Below are positions 1 to 7,461 of a DNA stretch of 26,287 bases, piece after piece; positions within the stretch are counted from its first letter, which is position 1, and each line of letters opens with the position of its first letter. Origin of the DNA: DASYYE01 sp035946955 (GTDB lineage: Bacteria > Actinomycetota > Actinomycetes > Streptosporangiales > Streptosporangiaceae); assembly GCA_035946955.1 (NCBI GenBank), contig DASYYE010000124.1, positions 1 to 26,287 of the forward strand, in the 5' to 3' direction. A program made the position numbers and the translations under genes. Under the pieces are notes generated by a model. The model made no database searches and was not told the origin of the DNA. It worked only from the letters and a program-made list of their open reading frames with translations.

Positions 1-150
1 ACTCCTGCACGGATCAGGGAAGGGGTCCGCCGGCTCGGTGAGGCCCTGGGTGCGGAGATAGAGGTCCGCGCCACATTCGGTGGCATGTCCGGCTCCGCGG
101 AGTCCGGGCGGGGGGTGGCTGGGCCGGCCCAGGGCCACATCGCGCCATGA
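1..150 (+). CDS. PLP-dependent aminotransferase, C-terminal end (partial)
   Basis: An open frame enters from the left edge and stops at TGA 148-150. The visible 49 residues include a TPARIREGVRRLGEAL segment, which resembles the last helix of fold-type I aminotransferases (class I/II or MocR-type). The tail after it is Gly/Ala/Ser-rich and uninformative. Its stop overlaps the ATG of the next gene (ATGA), so the two are probably translationally coupled. The catalytic lysine region lies outside the window, so the family call rests only on this C-terminal helix and on the PLP and amino-acid enzymes next to it. Confidence 0.55.
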   Translation, partial: TPARIREGVRRLGEALGAEIEVRATFGGMSGSAESGRGVAGPAQGHIAP

Positions 151-1097
151 GCGACCTCGGCCGTGTGCTGATCCTGGCCGGAGGCCTGTCCCCCGAGCGT
201 GAAGTCTCCCTGCACTCCGGCGACCGGCTCCGTGATGCCCTGAACGAGGTGGGTGTCGAGGCGGAGATCGCGGACACGGACGCGGCCCTGATCCCGGCCA
301 TCACGGCGGACCCTCCCAATGCCGTCTTCCCGGCGCTGCACGGCGCCTGTGGGGAAGACGGGTCCATCCAGGAGGTACTGACCCTCCTGGATGTGCCATA
401 CGTGGGATCGTCCCCTGGGGCCTGCCGGATGGCATTCGACAAGCCAGTGGCCAAGACGGTCATCCGGGCCGCCGGGCTGACGACCCCGGACGCTGTGGCG
501 CTGCCCAAGGAGACCTTCCACGACCTTGGCGCCTCGGCCGTCCTCGACCGCATCGTCGCCTCGTTGGGCCTGCCATTGTTCGTCAAGCCGGCCCGGGGCG
601 GCTCCGCTCTCGGGGCCACCCGGGTGGCCGCTGCCGCCGACCTGCCCGCAGCGATGATCAGTTGCTTCGCCTATGGCGACACGGCCCTGGTCGAGCAGGC
701 CATCGACGGCACGGAGGTGGCGGTTGGCGTGGTCGACCTGGGGGACGGCCCACGTGCCCTGCCTGCGGTGGAGATCCGCCCACTCCGCGGCGGCTACGAC
801 TACGCGGCCCGCTACACCGCCGGGCAGACGGAGTTCTTCGTGCCGGCCCGGCTCAGCCGCCCACAGGAGCAGGCCGCGATGGCGGCTGCGGTGACCGCCC
901 ACTGTGCGCTCGGGCTGCGGGACATGTCCCGCACCGACCTCATCGTGGCCGAAGACCAGGTGTACTTCCTGGAAGCCAATGTGGCGCCCGGTCTGACCGA
1001 CACCAGCACACTGCCTATGGGCCTGGAGTCGGCGGGCCTGGCGCTCGGCGCGGTATGCCGTGACCTGCTGGGCCTGGCAGCGGCCCGCGCGAGTTGA
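147..1097 (+). CDS. D-alanine--D-alanine ligase family protein (ATP-grasp)
   Basis: The 316-residue product has the layout of D-Ala-D-Ala ligases, cytoplasmic ATP-grasp enzymes that make the dipeptide for peptidoglycan precursors. The N-terminal motif GGLSPEREVS (12-21) carries the Glu17 that matches DdlB Glu15. HGACGEDG lies at 65-72, the ATP-grasp strand FVKPARGGSALG at 145-156, YDYAARY at 217-223, and metal ligands D264 and E276-A-N278 before a PGLTDTSTLP segment. The DdlB Ser150 position is kept (Ser153), but the usual KPSREGSS reads KPARGGSA. Length is normal. The ATG overlaps the upstream stop and no Shine-Dalgarno is evident, which suggests coupling. A second ddl elsewhere in the genome is likely (inference), so this copy may be a paralogue with another substrate. 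Confidence 0.85.
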   Translation: MSDLGRVLILAGGLSPEREVSLHSGDRLRDALNEVGVEAEIADTDAALIPAITADPPNAVFPALHGACGEDGSIQEVLTLLDVPYVGSSPGACRMAFDKPVAKTVIRAAGLTTPDAVALPKETFHDLGASAVLDRIVASLGLPLFVKPARGGSALGATRVAAAADLPAAMISCFAYGDTALVEQAIDGTEVAVGVVDLGDGPRALPAVEIRPLRGGYDYAARYTAGQTEFFVPARLSRPQEQAAMAAAVTAHCALGLRDMSRTDLIVAEDQVYFLEANVAPGLTDTSTLPMGLESAGLALGAVCRDLLGLAAARAS

Positions 1098-2149
1098 GCA
1101 ACCTGCGCTCCGGCGGCCCGGTGGTGCGTCGCCGGAGCTTCGGCAGCGACAACCACGCCGCTGCGCACCCGGCCGTCCTCGCCATGCTCGTCGCGGTCAA
1201 CGAGGGTGACGCTCCGGCCTACGGAGCCGACCCCTGGACCGAGCAGACCGCCACCGACCTGAGCAAGGCGTTCGGTGCCCACGGGGGAGTGTTCTTCGTC
1301 GGCACCGGTTCAGCCGCTAATGTCCTGGGCCTCAGCCTGCTGCTCCGCCCCTACGAAGGCGTTGTCTGTCCCGCAACCGCCCACATCAATGTGGACGAGT
1401 GCGGCGCAACCGAGCGGATCCTGGGAAACAAACTCCTCACCGTCCCAACCCCCGACGGCAAGCTCACACCGGCCCTGGTCGAGCCCTGGCTGGCGTGGCG
1501 AGGCGACGAACACCGGGTCCAGCCGAGAGTGGTCGCGATCGCCCAAGCCACCGAGCAGGGCACCTGCTACACCCGCAGCGAACTTCGCGAGCTACGCGAC
1601 TTCTGCTCGGCACACGCCCTCCGGCTGTACATCGATGGCGCCCGGCTAGCGAACGCCGCCGCCCACCTCGACTGCTCACTGGCAGACCTGGCCGGGTACG
1701 CAGACGTCCTGAGCTTCGGCGCCACGAAGAACGGTGCCCTGGCCGCCGAGGCCGTCGTAGTCATGCGCGAGGGTCTCGGCACCGAGGTTCCGTTCCTCCG
1801 CAAACAGCAGATGCAACTGGTCTCCAAGATGCGCTACGTGGCCGCCCAGTTCGCGGCCCTGCTGGAAGACGGCCTCTGGCTGCGCAACGCCCAGCACGCC
1901 AACGCGATGGCCCTCCGCCTGGCCAAAGGCCTGCGTGGCACACCAGGCGTTCAGCTCTGCCAGCCCGTGCAGTCGAACGCCGTGTTCGCCTGCCTCGACA
2001 CCGACCTCATAGAGCGCCTGCTGCCAACAGGACAAGTGCATGTCTGGGACGCCCGCGCCCGCATGGTCCGCTGGATGACCGCGTACAACACCACCGAGGC
2101 TGACGTGGACGCGCTGGTCGGGGACATCAGGCAGGTAGCCGCTCGCTAG
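1094..2149 (+). CDS. threonine aldolase family PLP enzyme
   Basis: The 351-residue product resembles low-specificity L-threonine aldolases and related beta-eliminating lyases (fold-type I PLP enzymes), which cleave beta-hydroxy amino acids to glycine and an aldehyde. It begins with the family-type SFGSDNHAAAHPAVLAML (15-32). The phosphate-binding loop GTGSAAN is at 70-76, HINVDECGA at 97-105, DGARLANAAA with the cofactor-binding Asp at 181-190, and the Schiff-base lysine K212 in SFGATKNGA. All key residues appear present. The chosen start is a TTG whose A-extended form (TTGA) overlaps the ligase stop, giving tight coupling with the ligase and the aminotransferase. A perfect 13-bp hairpin follows. 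The real substrate is unknown. Confidence 0.85.
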   Translation: MSNLRSGGPVVRRRSFGSDNHAAAHPAVLAMLVAVNEGDAPAYGADPWTEQTATDLSKAFGAHGGVFFVGTGSAANVLGLSLLLRPYEGVVCPATAHINVDECGATERILGNKLLTVPTPDGKLTPALVEPWLAWRGDEHRVQPRVVAIAQATEQGTCYTRSELRELRDFCSAHALRLYIDGARLANAAAHLDCSLADLAGYADVLSFGATKNGALAAEAVVVMREGLGTEVPFLRKQQMQLVSKMRYVAAQFAALLEDGLWLRNAQHANAMALRLAKGLRGTPGVQLCQPVQSNAVFACLDTDLIERLLPTGQVHVWDARARMVRWMTAYNTTEADVDALVGDIRQVAAR

Positions 2150-2192
2150 TGGCGCGGCCGACGAGGTCTGGCCATTGGACGGTTTCTGCTGG

Positions 2193-2224
2193 AGCAGGCC
2201 GGGGGCATTGACCCCCGGCCTGCT
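2193..2224. terminator. hairpin between convergent genes
   Basis: A perfect 13-bp inverted repeat (AGCAGGCCGGGGG at 2193-2205 and its complement at 2212-2224) encloses a 6-base loop, CATTGA. It lies between the rightward aldolase stop (2149) and the leftward fascin-like stop (2261). There is no T-run on either side, as is usual for high-GC actinobacteria. It probably terminates both transcripts. Confidence 0.75.
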
Positions 2225-2260
2225 TGGTGGCGCGGCGGGTTATCGAAGGACCGCGCCTGG

Positions 2261-3007
2261 TTACCAGTAGAAGTCCTCCCACGGACCGACGCTGACTGCG
2301 CGGGCACGTAGCTCGCCGTACTGGCCGCCGGTGTACCCGACCTCGGCTGAGGCGAAGAGGAGATTGGCCCCGTTGAGGAAGTAGGTCCAGCAGCCCTGGC
2401 AGGGATCGGAGGCGGTGTACCAGATCTCCCAGGAACCTTCGTTCACAGCCCGGGCGCGGAGCATGCCGTAGTCCCCGCCGGTGTAGTTGAGTTCCGCAGA
2501 GATGAAGTCGAGGTTTTCGTCAGAGTAGAGATCAGTCTGCCCGGTCACCTCGTCGCGGCAGCCGCCGTAGAGTTCCCACCAACTCACGTTGGAGGCCCGG
2601 GCACGGAGCATGGCCCAGCCGCCACCGGTGTAATCGAATTCGGTGGAGACGTAGTCGCCGTTGGCATTGGCGTAGATCCACGCGTCGTCCCAGCAGTTGA
2701 ACGAGTCGCCGTTCGCGTGGGTCAGTGCCTCCAGCCGAGTCAGCGCACGGACCATCCGGGCCGTGCTCGCCGAACGCGCTGCCAGGCCTTCCCGAGCCAG
2801 CCGGGCCAGAGTCCGGCCCGACATCTTCACGAAGTGGCCTGGGCTGTGTGGTGCCCGAATGTGCAGGGCCGGGCTGTGCGGGGCCAGGCTGGCACCGCCG
2901 CTGGCTGTCTGGGCGTTCGCGCTGGCCAGCGAACCCACGGACAGGGCGGCCACAACCAAGCCGACACCGGCGAGCCGAGTCAATGGCTTGTACAAGGTGT
3001 CCTCCAT
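2261..3007 (-). CDS. secreted fascin-like beta-trefoil protein
   Basis: I place the start at the ATG at 3007, because that 248-residue product begins with a clear signal peptide: basic start, hydrophobic core GVGLVVAALSVGSLA, and an Ala-X-Ala cleavage site near residue 32. The frame is open further upstream to 3160, but that part is Gly/Arg-rich and not signal-like. Residues 33-100 are a mixed linker with a basic helix. Residues 105-248 hold three similar repeats of about 45 residues, each with a [FL]xYTGGxxxxLRARA core followed by W or WE (126-145, 175-194, 225-244). Three such repeats fit the fascin/FRG1-like beta-trefoil fold, known for binding actin or carbohydrate. Cys105, 150, 203 and 206 could form disulfides. 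No catalytic motif is seen; the function is unknown, possibly extracellular binding. Confidence 0.7.
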   Translation of the reverse strand: MEDTLYKPLTRLAGVGLVVAALSVGSLASANAQTASGGASLAPHSPALHIRAPHSPGHFVKMSGRTLARLAREGLAARSASTARMVRALTRLEALTHANGDSFNCWDDAWIYANANGDYVSTEFDYTGGGWAMLRARASNVSWWELYGGCRDEVTGQTDLYSDENLDFISAELNYTGGDYGMLRARAVNEGSWEIWYTASDPCQGCWTYFLNGANLLFASAEVGYTGGQYGELRARAVSVGPWEDFYW

Positions 3008-3168
3008 TGGGGATCTGTGACATGCGCGCCCATATTCAGCGCCGCCGTCCCCAGTCCGTCCCCACTCCGTCCCCGCCGATAATGAGCCCCCTCCCGGCGG
3101 CATAGACGGACCACCACGTCCTGCCGGAACCCTCATCGCCAGGTCACACCAACGGCCCACCCCCGCAC

Positions 3169-3184
3169 CGTTCCACGTGAAACA
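3169..3184. other. parS centromere site 1
   Basis: The 16-mer CGTTCCACGTGAAACA differs at two positions from TGTTTCACGTGAAACA, the ParB/Spo0J site, and keeps the central CACGTG and the complete right half-site. In the 14-bp actinobacterial form GTTTCACGTGAAAC it has one mismatch. It lies about 200 bp downstream of the parB stop, in the oriC-proximal zone where such sites cluster. Confidence 0.85.
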
Positions 3185-3268
3185 GAAGAAACGCCGCCAG
3201 TCGCGGCACTACAGAGGTGGGGAGGTGGCCTGGTCAACCCGCTGGCACAAATACGTCGTCAACCCCAG

Positions 3269-3324
3269 CCCCGCGACTCGCGGGGGACGGCAGACGGCGA
3301 GGGCCCCGCACAAACACCGGGGCC
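3269..3324 (-). terminator. twin hairpins downstream of parB
   Basis: Two perfect 7-bp stems stand in a row: CCCCGCG-ACT-CGCGGGG (3269-3285) and GGCCCCG with a 9-base loop and CGGGGCC (3302-3324). The second is 60 bp past the parB stop on the leftward strand. Neither has a T-tract. They may terminate the rpmH-to-parB operon; the function is inferred from position. Confidence 0.45.
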
Positions 3325-3384
3325 AGCGGATTGGCTTGGCCGCCTCCCCGCCGGGCACGACGAAAGACTGTCAGTAGACGCGAG

Positions 3385-4353
3385 TCAGTCGCTGGTACGC
3401 CGCCCAGCCTCGGGGGACATCGCGGCGACGATCCGTTCCAGATCCTCGACAGTCGCGAACTCGACCACGATCTTCCCCTTGCGCTTGCCCAGCTCCACCG
3501 TTACCCGCGTTTCGAAGGCGTCCGACAGCCGCTCCGCCAGATCGTTGAGCGCCGGGGCGAAAGGTTTGGGCGTTCGCGGCCGGCGGGGACCAGGCGCTGC
3601 CTCGTCCCCGCCCATGGCCACGATCTCCTCTACCGCCCGCACCGACAGGCCTTCGGCGACGATGCGCTGTGCCAGCCGGTCCTGGCTCCCGGCGTCAGGC
3701 AGGCTCAGCAGTGCACGTGCGTGCCCAGCGGTGAGGATCCCCGCGGCAACACGCTTCTGGACAGCCGGAGAAAGCTGGAGCAGCCGGATGGTGTTGGAGA
3801 TATGTGGCCGGGATCGGCCTACCTTGCGCGCGAGTTCGTCATGGGTCGCGCCGAAGTCGTCCAGTAGTTGCTGGTACGCGGCGGCCTCTTCCAGTGGGTT
3901 GAGCTGCTCCCGGTGCAGGTTCTCCATCAGCGCTTCGCGCAGGAGGTCGTCGTCGGAGGTCACGCGGACGAGGGCGGGGATGTGCTCCAGACCTGCCTGC
4001 TGACACGCCCGCCACCTGCGTTCCCCCATCACCAGCTCGTAATGGCCGGGCATCACGCTGCGGACGACGACCGGCTGCAGCAGGCCGACTTCCTGGATCG
4101 ACGACGCGAGTTCTGCGATGCTGTCCTCGTCAAAGACCTGCCGGGGCTGACGCGGGTTGGGTGTGACCAACCCGATGGGGATCTCCTCGTAGTAGATCCC
4201 GCTGACGGTCGGCTCGGTCCGAGCCTGCGGTACCCGCAACTCCGCCACCGGCTGCCCCGGCGCACCGGCCGCATCTGGCCCGCCGTCTACCGTTGGGGCT
4301 GTCGGGATGAGCGCACCCAGCCCCCTGCCGAGGCCACGCTTTTGCGCGGGCAT
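3385..4353 (-). CDS. parB: chromosome partitioning protein ParB
   Basis: The 322-residue ParB/Spo0J protein is a CTP-dependent DNA clamp that loads at parS and spreads, marking origin DNA for ParA-driven segregation and SMC loading. The N-terminal KRGLGRGLGALIP (5-17) is the short ParA-stimulating segment. The ParB/Srx nuclease-like CTPase domain has IPIGLVTPNPRQPR (58-71) and the arginine motif GERRWRA (110-116), followed by ENLHREQLNPLEEA (144-157). A helix-turn-helix lies near 173-192 (LARKVGRSRPHISNTIRLL), and a C-terminal dimerization region ends the protein. The ATG at 4353 has a strong GAGGAGG ribosome binding site. It follows parA by 42 bp in the same operon, and three parS-like sites lie in the window. 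Confidence 0.97.
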   Translation of the reverse strand: MPAQKRGLGRGLGALIPTAPTVDGGPDAAGAPGQPVAELRVPQARTEPTVSGIYYEEIPIGLVTPNPRQPRQVFDEDSIAELASSIQEVGLLQPVVVRSVMPGHYELVMGERRWRACQQAGLEHIPALVRVTSDDDLLREALMENLHREQLNPLEEAAAYQQLLDDFGATHDELARKVGRSRPHISNTIRLLQLSPAVQKRVAAGILTAGHARALLSLPDAGSQDRLAQRIVAEGLSVRAVEEIVAMGGDEAAPGPRRPRTPKPFAPALNDLAERLSDAFETRVTVELGKRKGKIVVEFATVEDLERIVAAMSPEAGRRTSD

Positions 4354-4395
4354 CGCACCTCCTCGCGTTCTCTGCCCCGTAGGCCGGGCAGGGCC

Positions 4396-5859
4396 TCAGG
4401 ACTCGTCCCTACTGGCTGACCGCTCCGCCACCTCGCGGGCGGCTTCCAGGTATGCCTGTGCCCCGCTGGAACCGGGGTCGTAGGTGATGACCGACTGCCC
4501 GTAGCTGGGCGCCTCGGACACCCGGACGCTGCGCGGGATCATGGCGGACAGGACCACCTCGCCGAAGTGGCCACGGACCTCCTCGGCCACTTGTGAGGCC
4601 AGCCTGGTCCTGCCGTCATACATCGTCAGCAGGATCGTCGAGATCGCCAGGTTCGGGTTGAGGTGTGCCCGCACCAGATCCACGGTGCGCAGCAACTGCT
4701 CCAGGCCCTCGAGCGCGTAGTACTCGCACTGGATGGGGATCATCACCTCTGCCGCACCCACGAGCGCGTTCACGGTCAGCAGGCCGAGCGAGGGCGGGCA
4801 GTCGATGAAGATGTAGTCCAGCCCGGACATGTCATGCTGCGCCAGCGCCCTGCGCAGCCTGGCCTCGCGCGCGACGAGTGGGACCAGTTCGATCTCGGCA
4901 CCCGCCAGGTCGATGGTGGCTGGGGCGCAGTAGAGCCCTGGGATCGCGGCCACCGGACTGACAATGCTCGCCAGCGGCTGGTCCTCCACGAGTACGTGGT
5001 ACACGGAGGGACGACCTCCCTGGTGGTCCACGTCCAGCGCCGTCGAGGCGTTGCCCTGGGGGTCGAGGTCCACGACGAGCACCCGTGCCCCGTGGAGAGC
5101 GAGCGAAGCAGCCATGTTGACCGCGGTGGTCGTCTTGCCAACCCCGCCCTTCTGGTTGGCGATCGTGATCACCCGGCAGGAGGCGGGTCTGGGCCACACC
5201 TGCCCGGTAGCACCGAGCGCGTCCATGGTTACCTTGCTCGCCGATCCACTCACAGCTGTTGTTGCCACAGTCTCACTTTCTGGCGCACGCGCTGATGGCA
5301 CCTGCGGTGCGGCCGCTGGCGCACCCGACATGGATTCACGTGAAACCACGCCCGACAGAGCCTGCTTGACGCGGGCTGGTGGATCACTGTAGGGCCCCCC
5401 AGCCCCTCCGGCTTGGTTGTCTGCCCCGTTCGGCCTGGCCGCCATGTGAGAGCCTCCTGTTATCGGCACTGCCGGTGTCATGGGCGCTGCGGGATTCGAT
5501 ACGGCCTCCGCGGGCACCGGAGGCGCGGTAACCGATCTCACGGCTGCCGCTGCCGCAGCAGGCGTCGCTGTGCTCAGCACCGCAGAGACCGGAGGTGCGG
5601 TGGCCGGCACGGCGGTCCCTGGCGGTGGAGTGGCCGGCAGCGCAGTGGCGGGCGGCTGGGGCGTCTCAGGCCCTGGTCTCACACTCGCTCCTGGTGCCGC
5701 CGCCCCGGCAGACGCTGTGGTACCCACTCCGCCAGTAGTGGCACTGCCGCCCTGGGGCCACCCGACACCGCTCCTGGACAACTGTGACTCATCCCTTGCC
5801 GTCCGGAGGCCCGGCATCTGAGCATCATCTGGCCATCCCACTGGGTCCTGGGAAGCCAT
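4396..5859 (-). CDS. parA: chromosome partitioning ATPase ParA
   Basis: A ParA/Soj-type ATPase, which binds DNA as an ATP dimer and forms the gradient that moves ParB-parS complexes. The deviant Walker A KGGVGKTT (about residues 237-244 from this start) is followed by VVDLDPQGNAS, FIDCPPSLGLL and CEYYALEGLEQLL. The frame opens at a GTG at 5877, but an AAGGAG sits inside its first codons and is spaced about 7 bases from the ATG at 5859, so I prefer that start. About 225 residues before the ATPase core are Pro/Ala/Thr-rich and probably disordered, much longer than in typical ParA, and their coding DNA contains a parS-like site. It follows rsmG by 39 bp and precedes parB. Confidence 0.95.
   Translation of the reverse strand: MASQDPVGWPDDAQMPGLRTARDESQLSRSGVGWPQGGSATTGGVGTTASAGAAAPGASVRPGPETPQPPATALPATPPPGTAVPATAPPVSAVLSTATPAAAAAAVRSVTAPPVPAEAVSNPAAPMTPAVPITGGSHMAARPNGADNQAGGAGGPYSDPPARVKQALSGVVSRESMSGAPAAAPQVPSARAPESETVATTAVSGSASKVTMDALGATGQVWPRPASCRVITIANQKGGVGKTTTAVNMAASLALHGARVLVVDLDPQGNASTALDVDHQGGRPSVYHVLVEDQPLASIVSPVAAIPGLYCAPATIDLAGAEIELVPLVAREARLRRALAQHDMSGLDYIFIDCPPSLGLLTVNALVGAAEVMIPIQCEYYALEGLEQLLRTVDLVRAHLNPNLAISTILLTMYDGRTRLASQVAEEVRGHFGEVVLSAMIPRSVRVSEAPSYGQSVITYDPGSSGAQAYLEAAREVAERSASRDES
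5332..5347. other. parS centromere site 2 (inside parA)
   Basis: GGATTCACGTGAAACC keeps 13 of 14 positions of GTTTCACGTGAAAC, with one change in the left half (A for T). It lies within the part of parA that encodes the low-complexity N-terminal extension. Confidence 0.85.
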
Positions 5860-5898
5860 CGCCATGCTCCTTGTCACCTCGTCCGGGCGGCCCGGACA

Positions 5899-6603
5899 TC
5901 ACCTGCCCTTGACCACCCTGACTACTGTCGCAGCCGGATCGACCCTACCGCCCCCCACACGCAAAACAGCTACCTCCCGAGCACCGAGCCGCCGCAACAC
6001 GGGACGGGCGGCACTCACTTCCTCCTCTGCCCGGGCACCTTTGACCGCCAGGATGGTCCCGCCGGGACGCAGCAGTCCCCAGGTCCAGCCGACCAGCTTG
6101 GCCAGTGGTGCCACGGCACGCGCCGTCACCACATCGGCTGAGACAGTGCCAGCGAGATCCTCGGCGCGAGCACGGCACACCTCGGTATTGGCCAAGCCAA
6201 GCGCGCTCACACACTCCGCCAGGAACTCCGAACGCCTCAGCAGCGGTTCCACAAGTGTCACCTGGCAGTCAGGGAGCAGCAGCCCGAGCACTATCCCCGG
6301 CAGCCCGGCGCCGGAGCCGACATCAACCAGGGAACAAGGCCGCGGCACCAGTTCCGCGACCACACCGCTGTTCAGGAGATGGCGCTCCCAGATGCGGGAG
6401 ACCTCATGGGGGCCGAGCAGGCCACGTTCGATCCCGGCACCCGCCAGCATCCGGGCGTAACGCTCCACTGCTGCCAGGGCAGGACCGAAGACCATCTGAG
6501 CCTCAGCAGGCGCGCTGGGCACGCTGTCCTCCCCAGGCGGCACGGGCACCGGCCACCCGGCACTACCCCCGGGCCGCCCGTCTTCCCCACCCAGTCCGCT
6601 CAC
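5899..6603 (-). CDS. rsmG: 16S rRNA (guanine527-N7)-methyltransferase RsmG
   Basis: The 234-residue SAM-dependent methyltransferase (GidB) modifies G527 in the 530 loop of 16S rRNA; loss gives low-level streptomycin resistance in several bacteria. The segment GLLGPHEVSRIWERHLLNS is characteristic. The SAM-binding motif I is LVDVGSGAGLPGIVLG, followed by TLVEPLLRRSEFL and the ARAVAPLAKLV segment. The first ~35 residues are Gly/Pro-rich and may not be needed; I keep the GTG at 6603, which lies 10 bp after the khpB stop, while an internal ATG at residue 37 (MVFGPAL) is an alternative start. It is in the usual place between khpB and parA. Confidence 0.95.
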   Translation of the reverse strand: MSGLGGEDGRPGGSAGWPVPVPPGEDSVPSAPAEAQMVFGPALAAVERYARMLAGAGIERGLLGPHEVSRIWERHLLNSGVVAELVPRPCSLVDVGSGAGLPGIVLGLLLPDCQVTLVEPLLRRSEFLAECVSALGLANTEVCRARAEDLAGTVSADVVTARAVAPLAKLVGWTWGLLRPGGTILAVKGARAEEEVSAARPVLRRLGAREVAVLRVGGGRVDPAATVVRVVKGR

Positions 6604-6613
6604 CCCCGCCGAC

Positions 6614-7303
6614 TCACCCAGCGGGGAAGACGACCACCCGCCGGTCTGGCTCCTCGCCTTCAGACTCGCTGCGGAGCCCAGCCGCTGCCACAGCGTCGTG
6701 GATGACCTTGCGCTCGAAGGGGGTCATCGCATCCATCCGCCGCGGTGCACCGGTGCGGCTCACTTCCTCGGCTGCTACGCGGCCCAGTTCCGTGAGTTCC
6801 TGGCGGCGCCGGGCACGGTAGCCGCTCACGTCGAGCATGATCCTGCTGCGTGTGCCGGTCTGGCGGTGGACGGCCAGGCGCGTCAGCTCCTGCAGGGCTT
6901 CCAGCACCTCACCGCGCGAGCCCACGAGTTCGTCAAGCGTGGCACCGACAATACTGACGAGCGGGCGGTCACCCTCAACATCCATGTCAATGTCACCGTC
7001 AAGGTCGGCCACATCGAGCAGGCCCTCGATGTAGTCGGCGGCAATCTCGCTCTCCTGCTCCAGGTCGGCCAGGCTCGGAGCGCCTTCCGCCGCTTCCTCA
7101 ACCGTGTCCTCGCCGGCGCCCGGCTCGGTGGTGCTCACTGCTCCATCTGGGCCAGCCTCCTCGGCGGCCACCGCTGATGCAGTTGTCTGGACATCCGTCT
7201 CGGACTGGTCAAGGCCACCACCGGACGAAAGGGCTTCGGTCTCACGAGCCCCTTCAGCCTGCGTCAGCCCGCCAGAGTTGTCACCGCCGGTCATGACAAC
7301 CAC
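6614..7303 (-). CDS. khpB: RNA-binding protein KhpB (Jag/SpoIIIJ-associated)
   Basis: KhpB/Jag is a cytoplasmic RNA-binding protein with a KH and an R3H domain, almost always encoded next to yidC. The N-terminal third is acidic and low in complexity. The KH domain follows, with the loop GSRG in LDELVGSRGEVLEALQELTRL, and then RSRIMLDVSGYRARR. The R3H-like end is MTPFERKVIHDAVAA with the terminal RRVVVFPAG. The frame is open to an ATG at 7324, which has no ribosome binding site. A GGGAGG placed 5 bases before the GTG at 7303 makes that the better start, and the ATG at 7294 is a third option. It precedes rsmG by 10 bp. Confidence 0.9.
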   Translation of the reverse strand: MVVMTGGDNSGGLTQAEGARETEALSSGGGLDQSETDVQTTASAVAAEEAGPDGAVSTTEPGAGEDTVEEAAEGAPSLADLEQESEIAADYIEGLLDVADLDGDIDMDVEGDRPLVSIVGATLDELVGSRGEVLEALQELTRLAVHRQTGTRSRIMLDVSGYRARRRQELTELGRVAAEEVSRTGAPRRMDAMTPFERKVIHDAVAAAGLRSESEGEEPDRRVVVFPAG

Positions 7304-7349
7304 AGTCTCCTCCCGGTTCAGCATTGCAACGTCTTATTGGCAACTCATC

Positions 7350-7411
7350 ACAGGCAGGTGCCTGGCTGTGCAAACAGCCACTGCCACTACAATCCGTGGC
7401 CACCTGCCTGT
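7350..7411 (-). promoter_or_regulatory. structured leader between yidC and khpB
   Basis: An 11-bp outer inverted repeat (ACAGGCAGGTG at 7350-7360 and CACCTGCCTGT at 7401-7411) encloses a perfect 7-bp inner hairpin (TGGCTGT-GCAA-ACAGCCA, 7363-7380). In the leftward RNA the two stems would nest about 47 bases ahead of the khpB start. This could be an attenuator, an RNase processing site or a translational control element. It matches no RNA family I recognise. Confidence 0.45.
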
Positions 7412-7461
7412 CACTCCAAGCCCGAAGGGGCTATGGCGCTTCCCTCAGGGCAGAGCAAACC

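Larger units (their letters stand above)
3008..3384. other. intergenic region parB / fascin-like gene
   Basis: This 377-bp gap holds no gene I can support. It contains a parS-like site (3169-3184) and, closer to parB, two hairpins (3269-3285 and 3302-3324) that could end the leftward parAB transcript. The promoter of the fascin-like gene should lie in the left part, but I cannot name convincing -35/-10 boxes. Confidence 0.6.

Noticed and set aside
747..760. CACGTG in the ligase gene as parS
   Set aside because: Only the core hexamer matches.
3177..3377. 66-codon frame in the parB/fascin-like gap
   Set aside because: Starts inside the parS site, crosses both hairpins, and has no ribosome binding site or family features.
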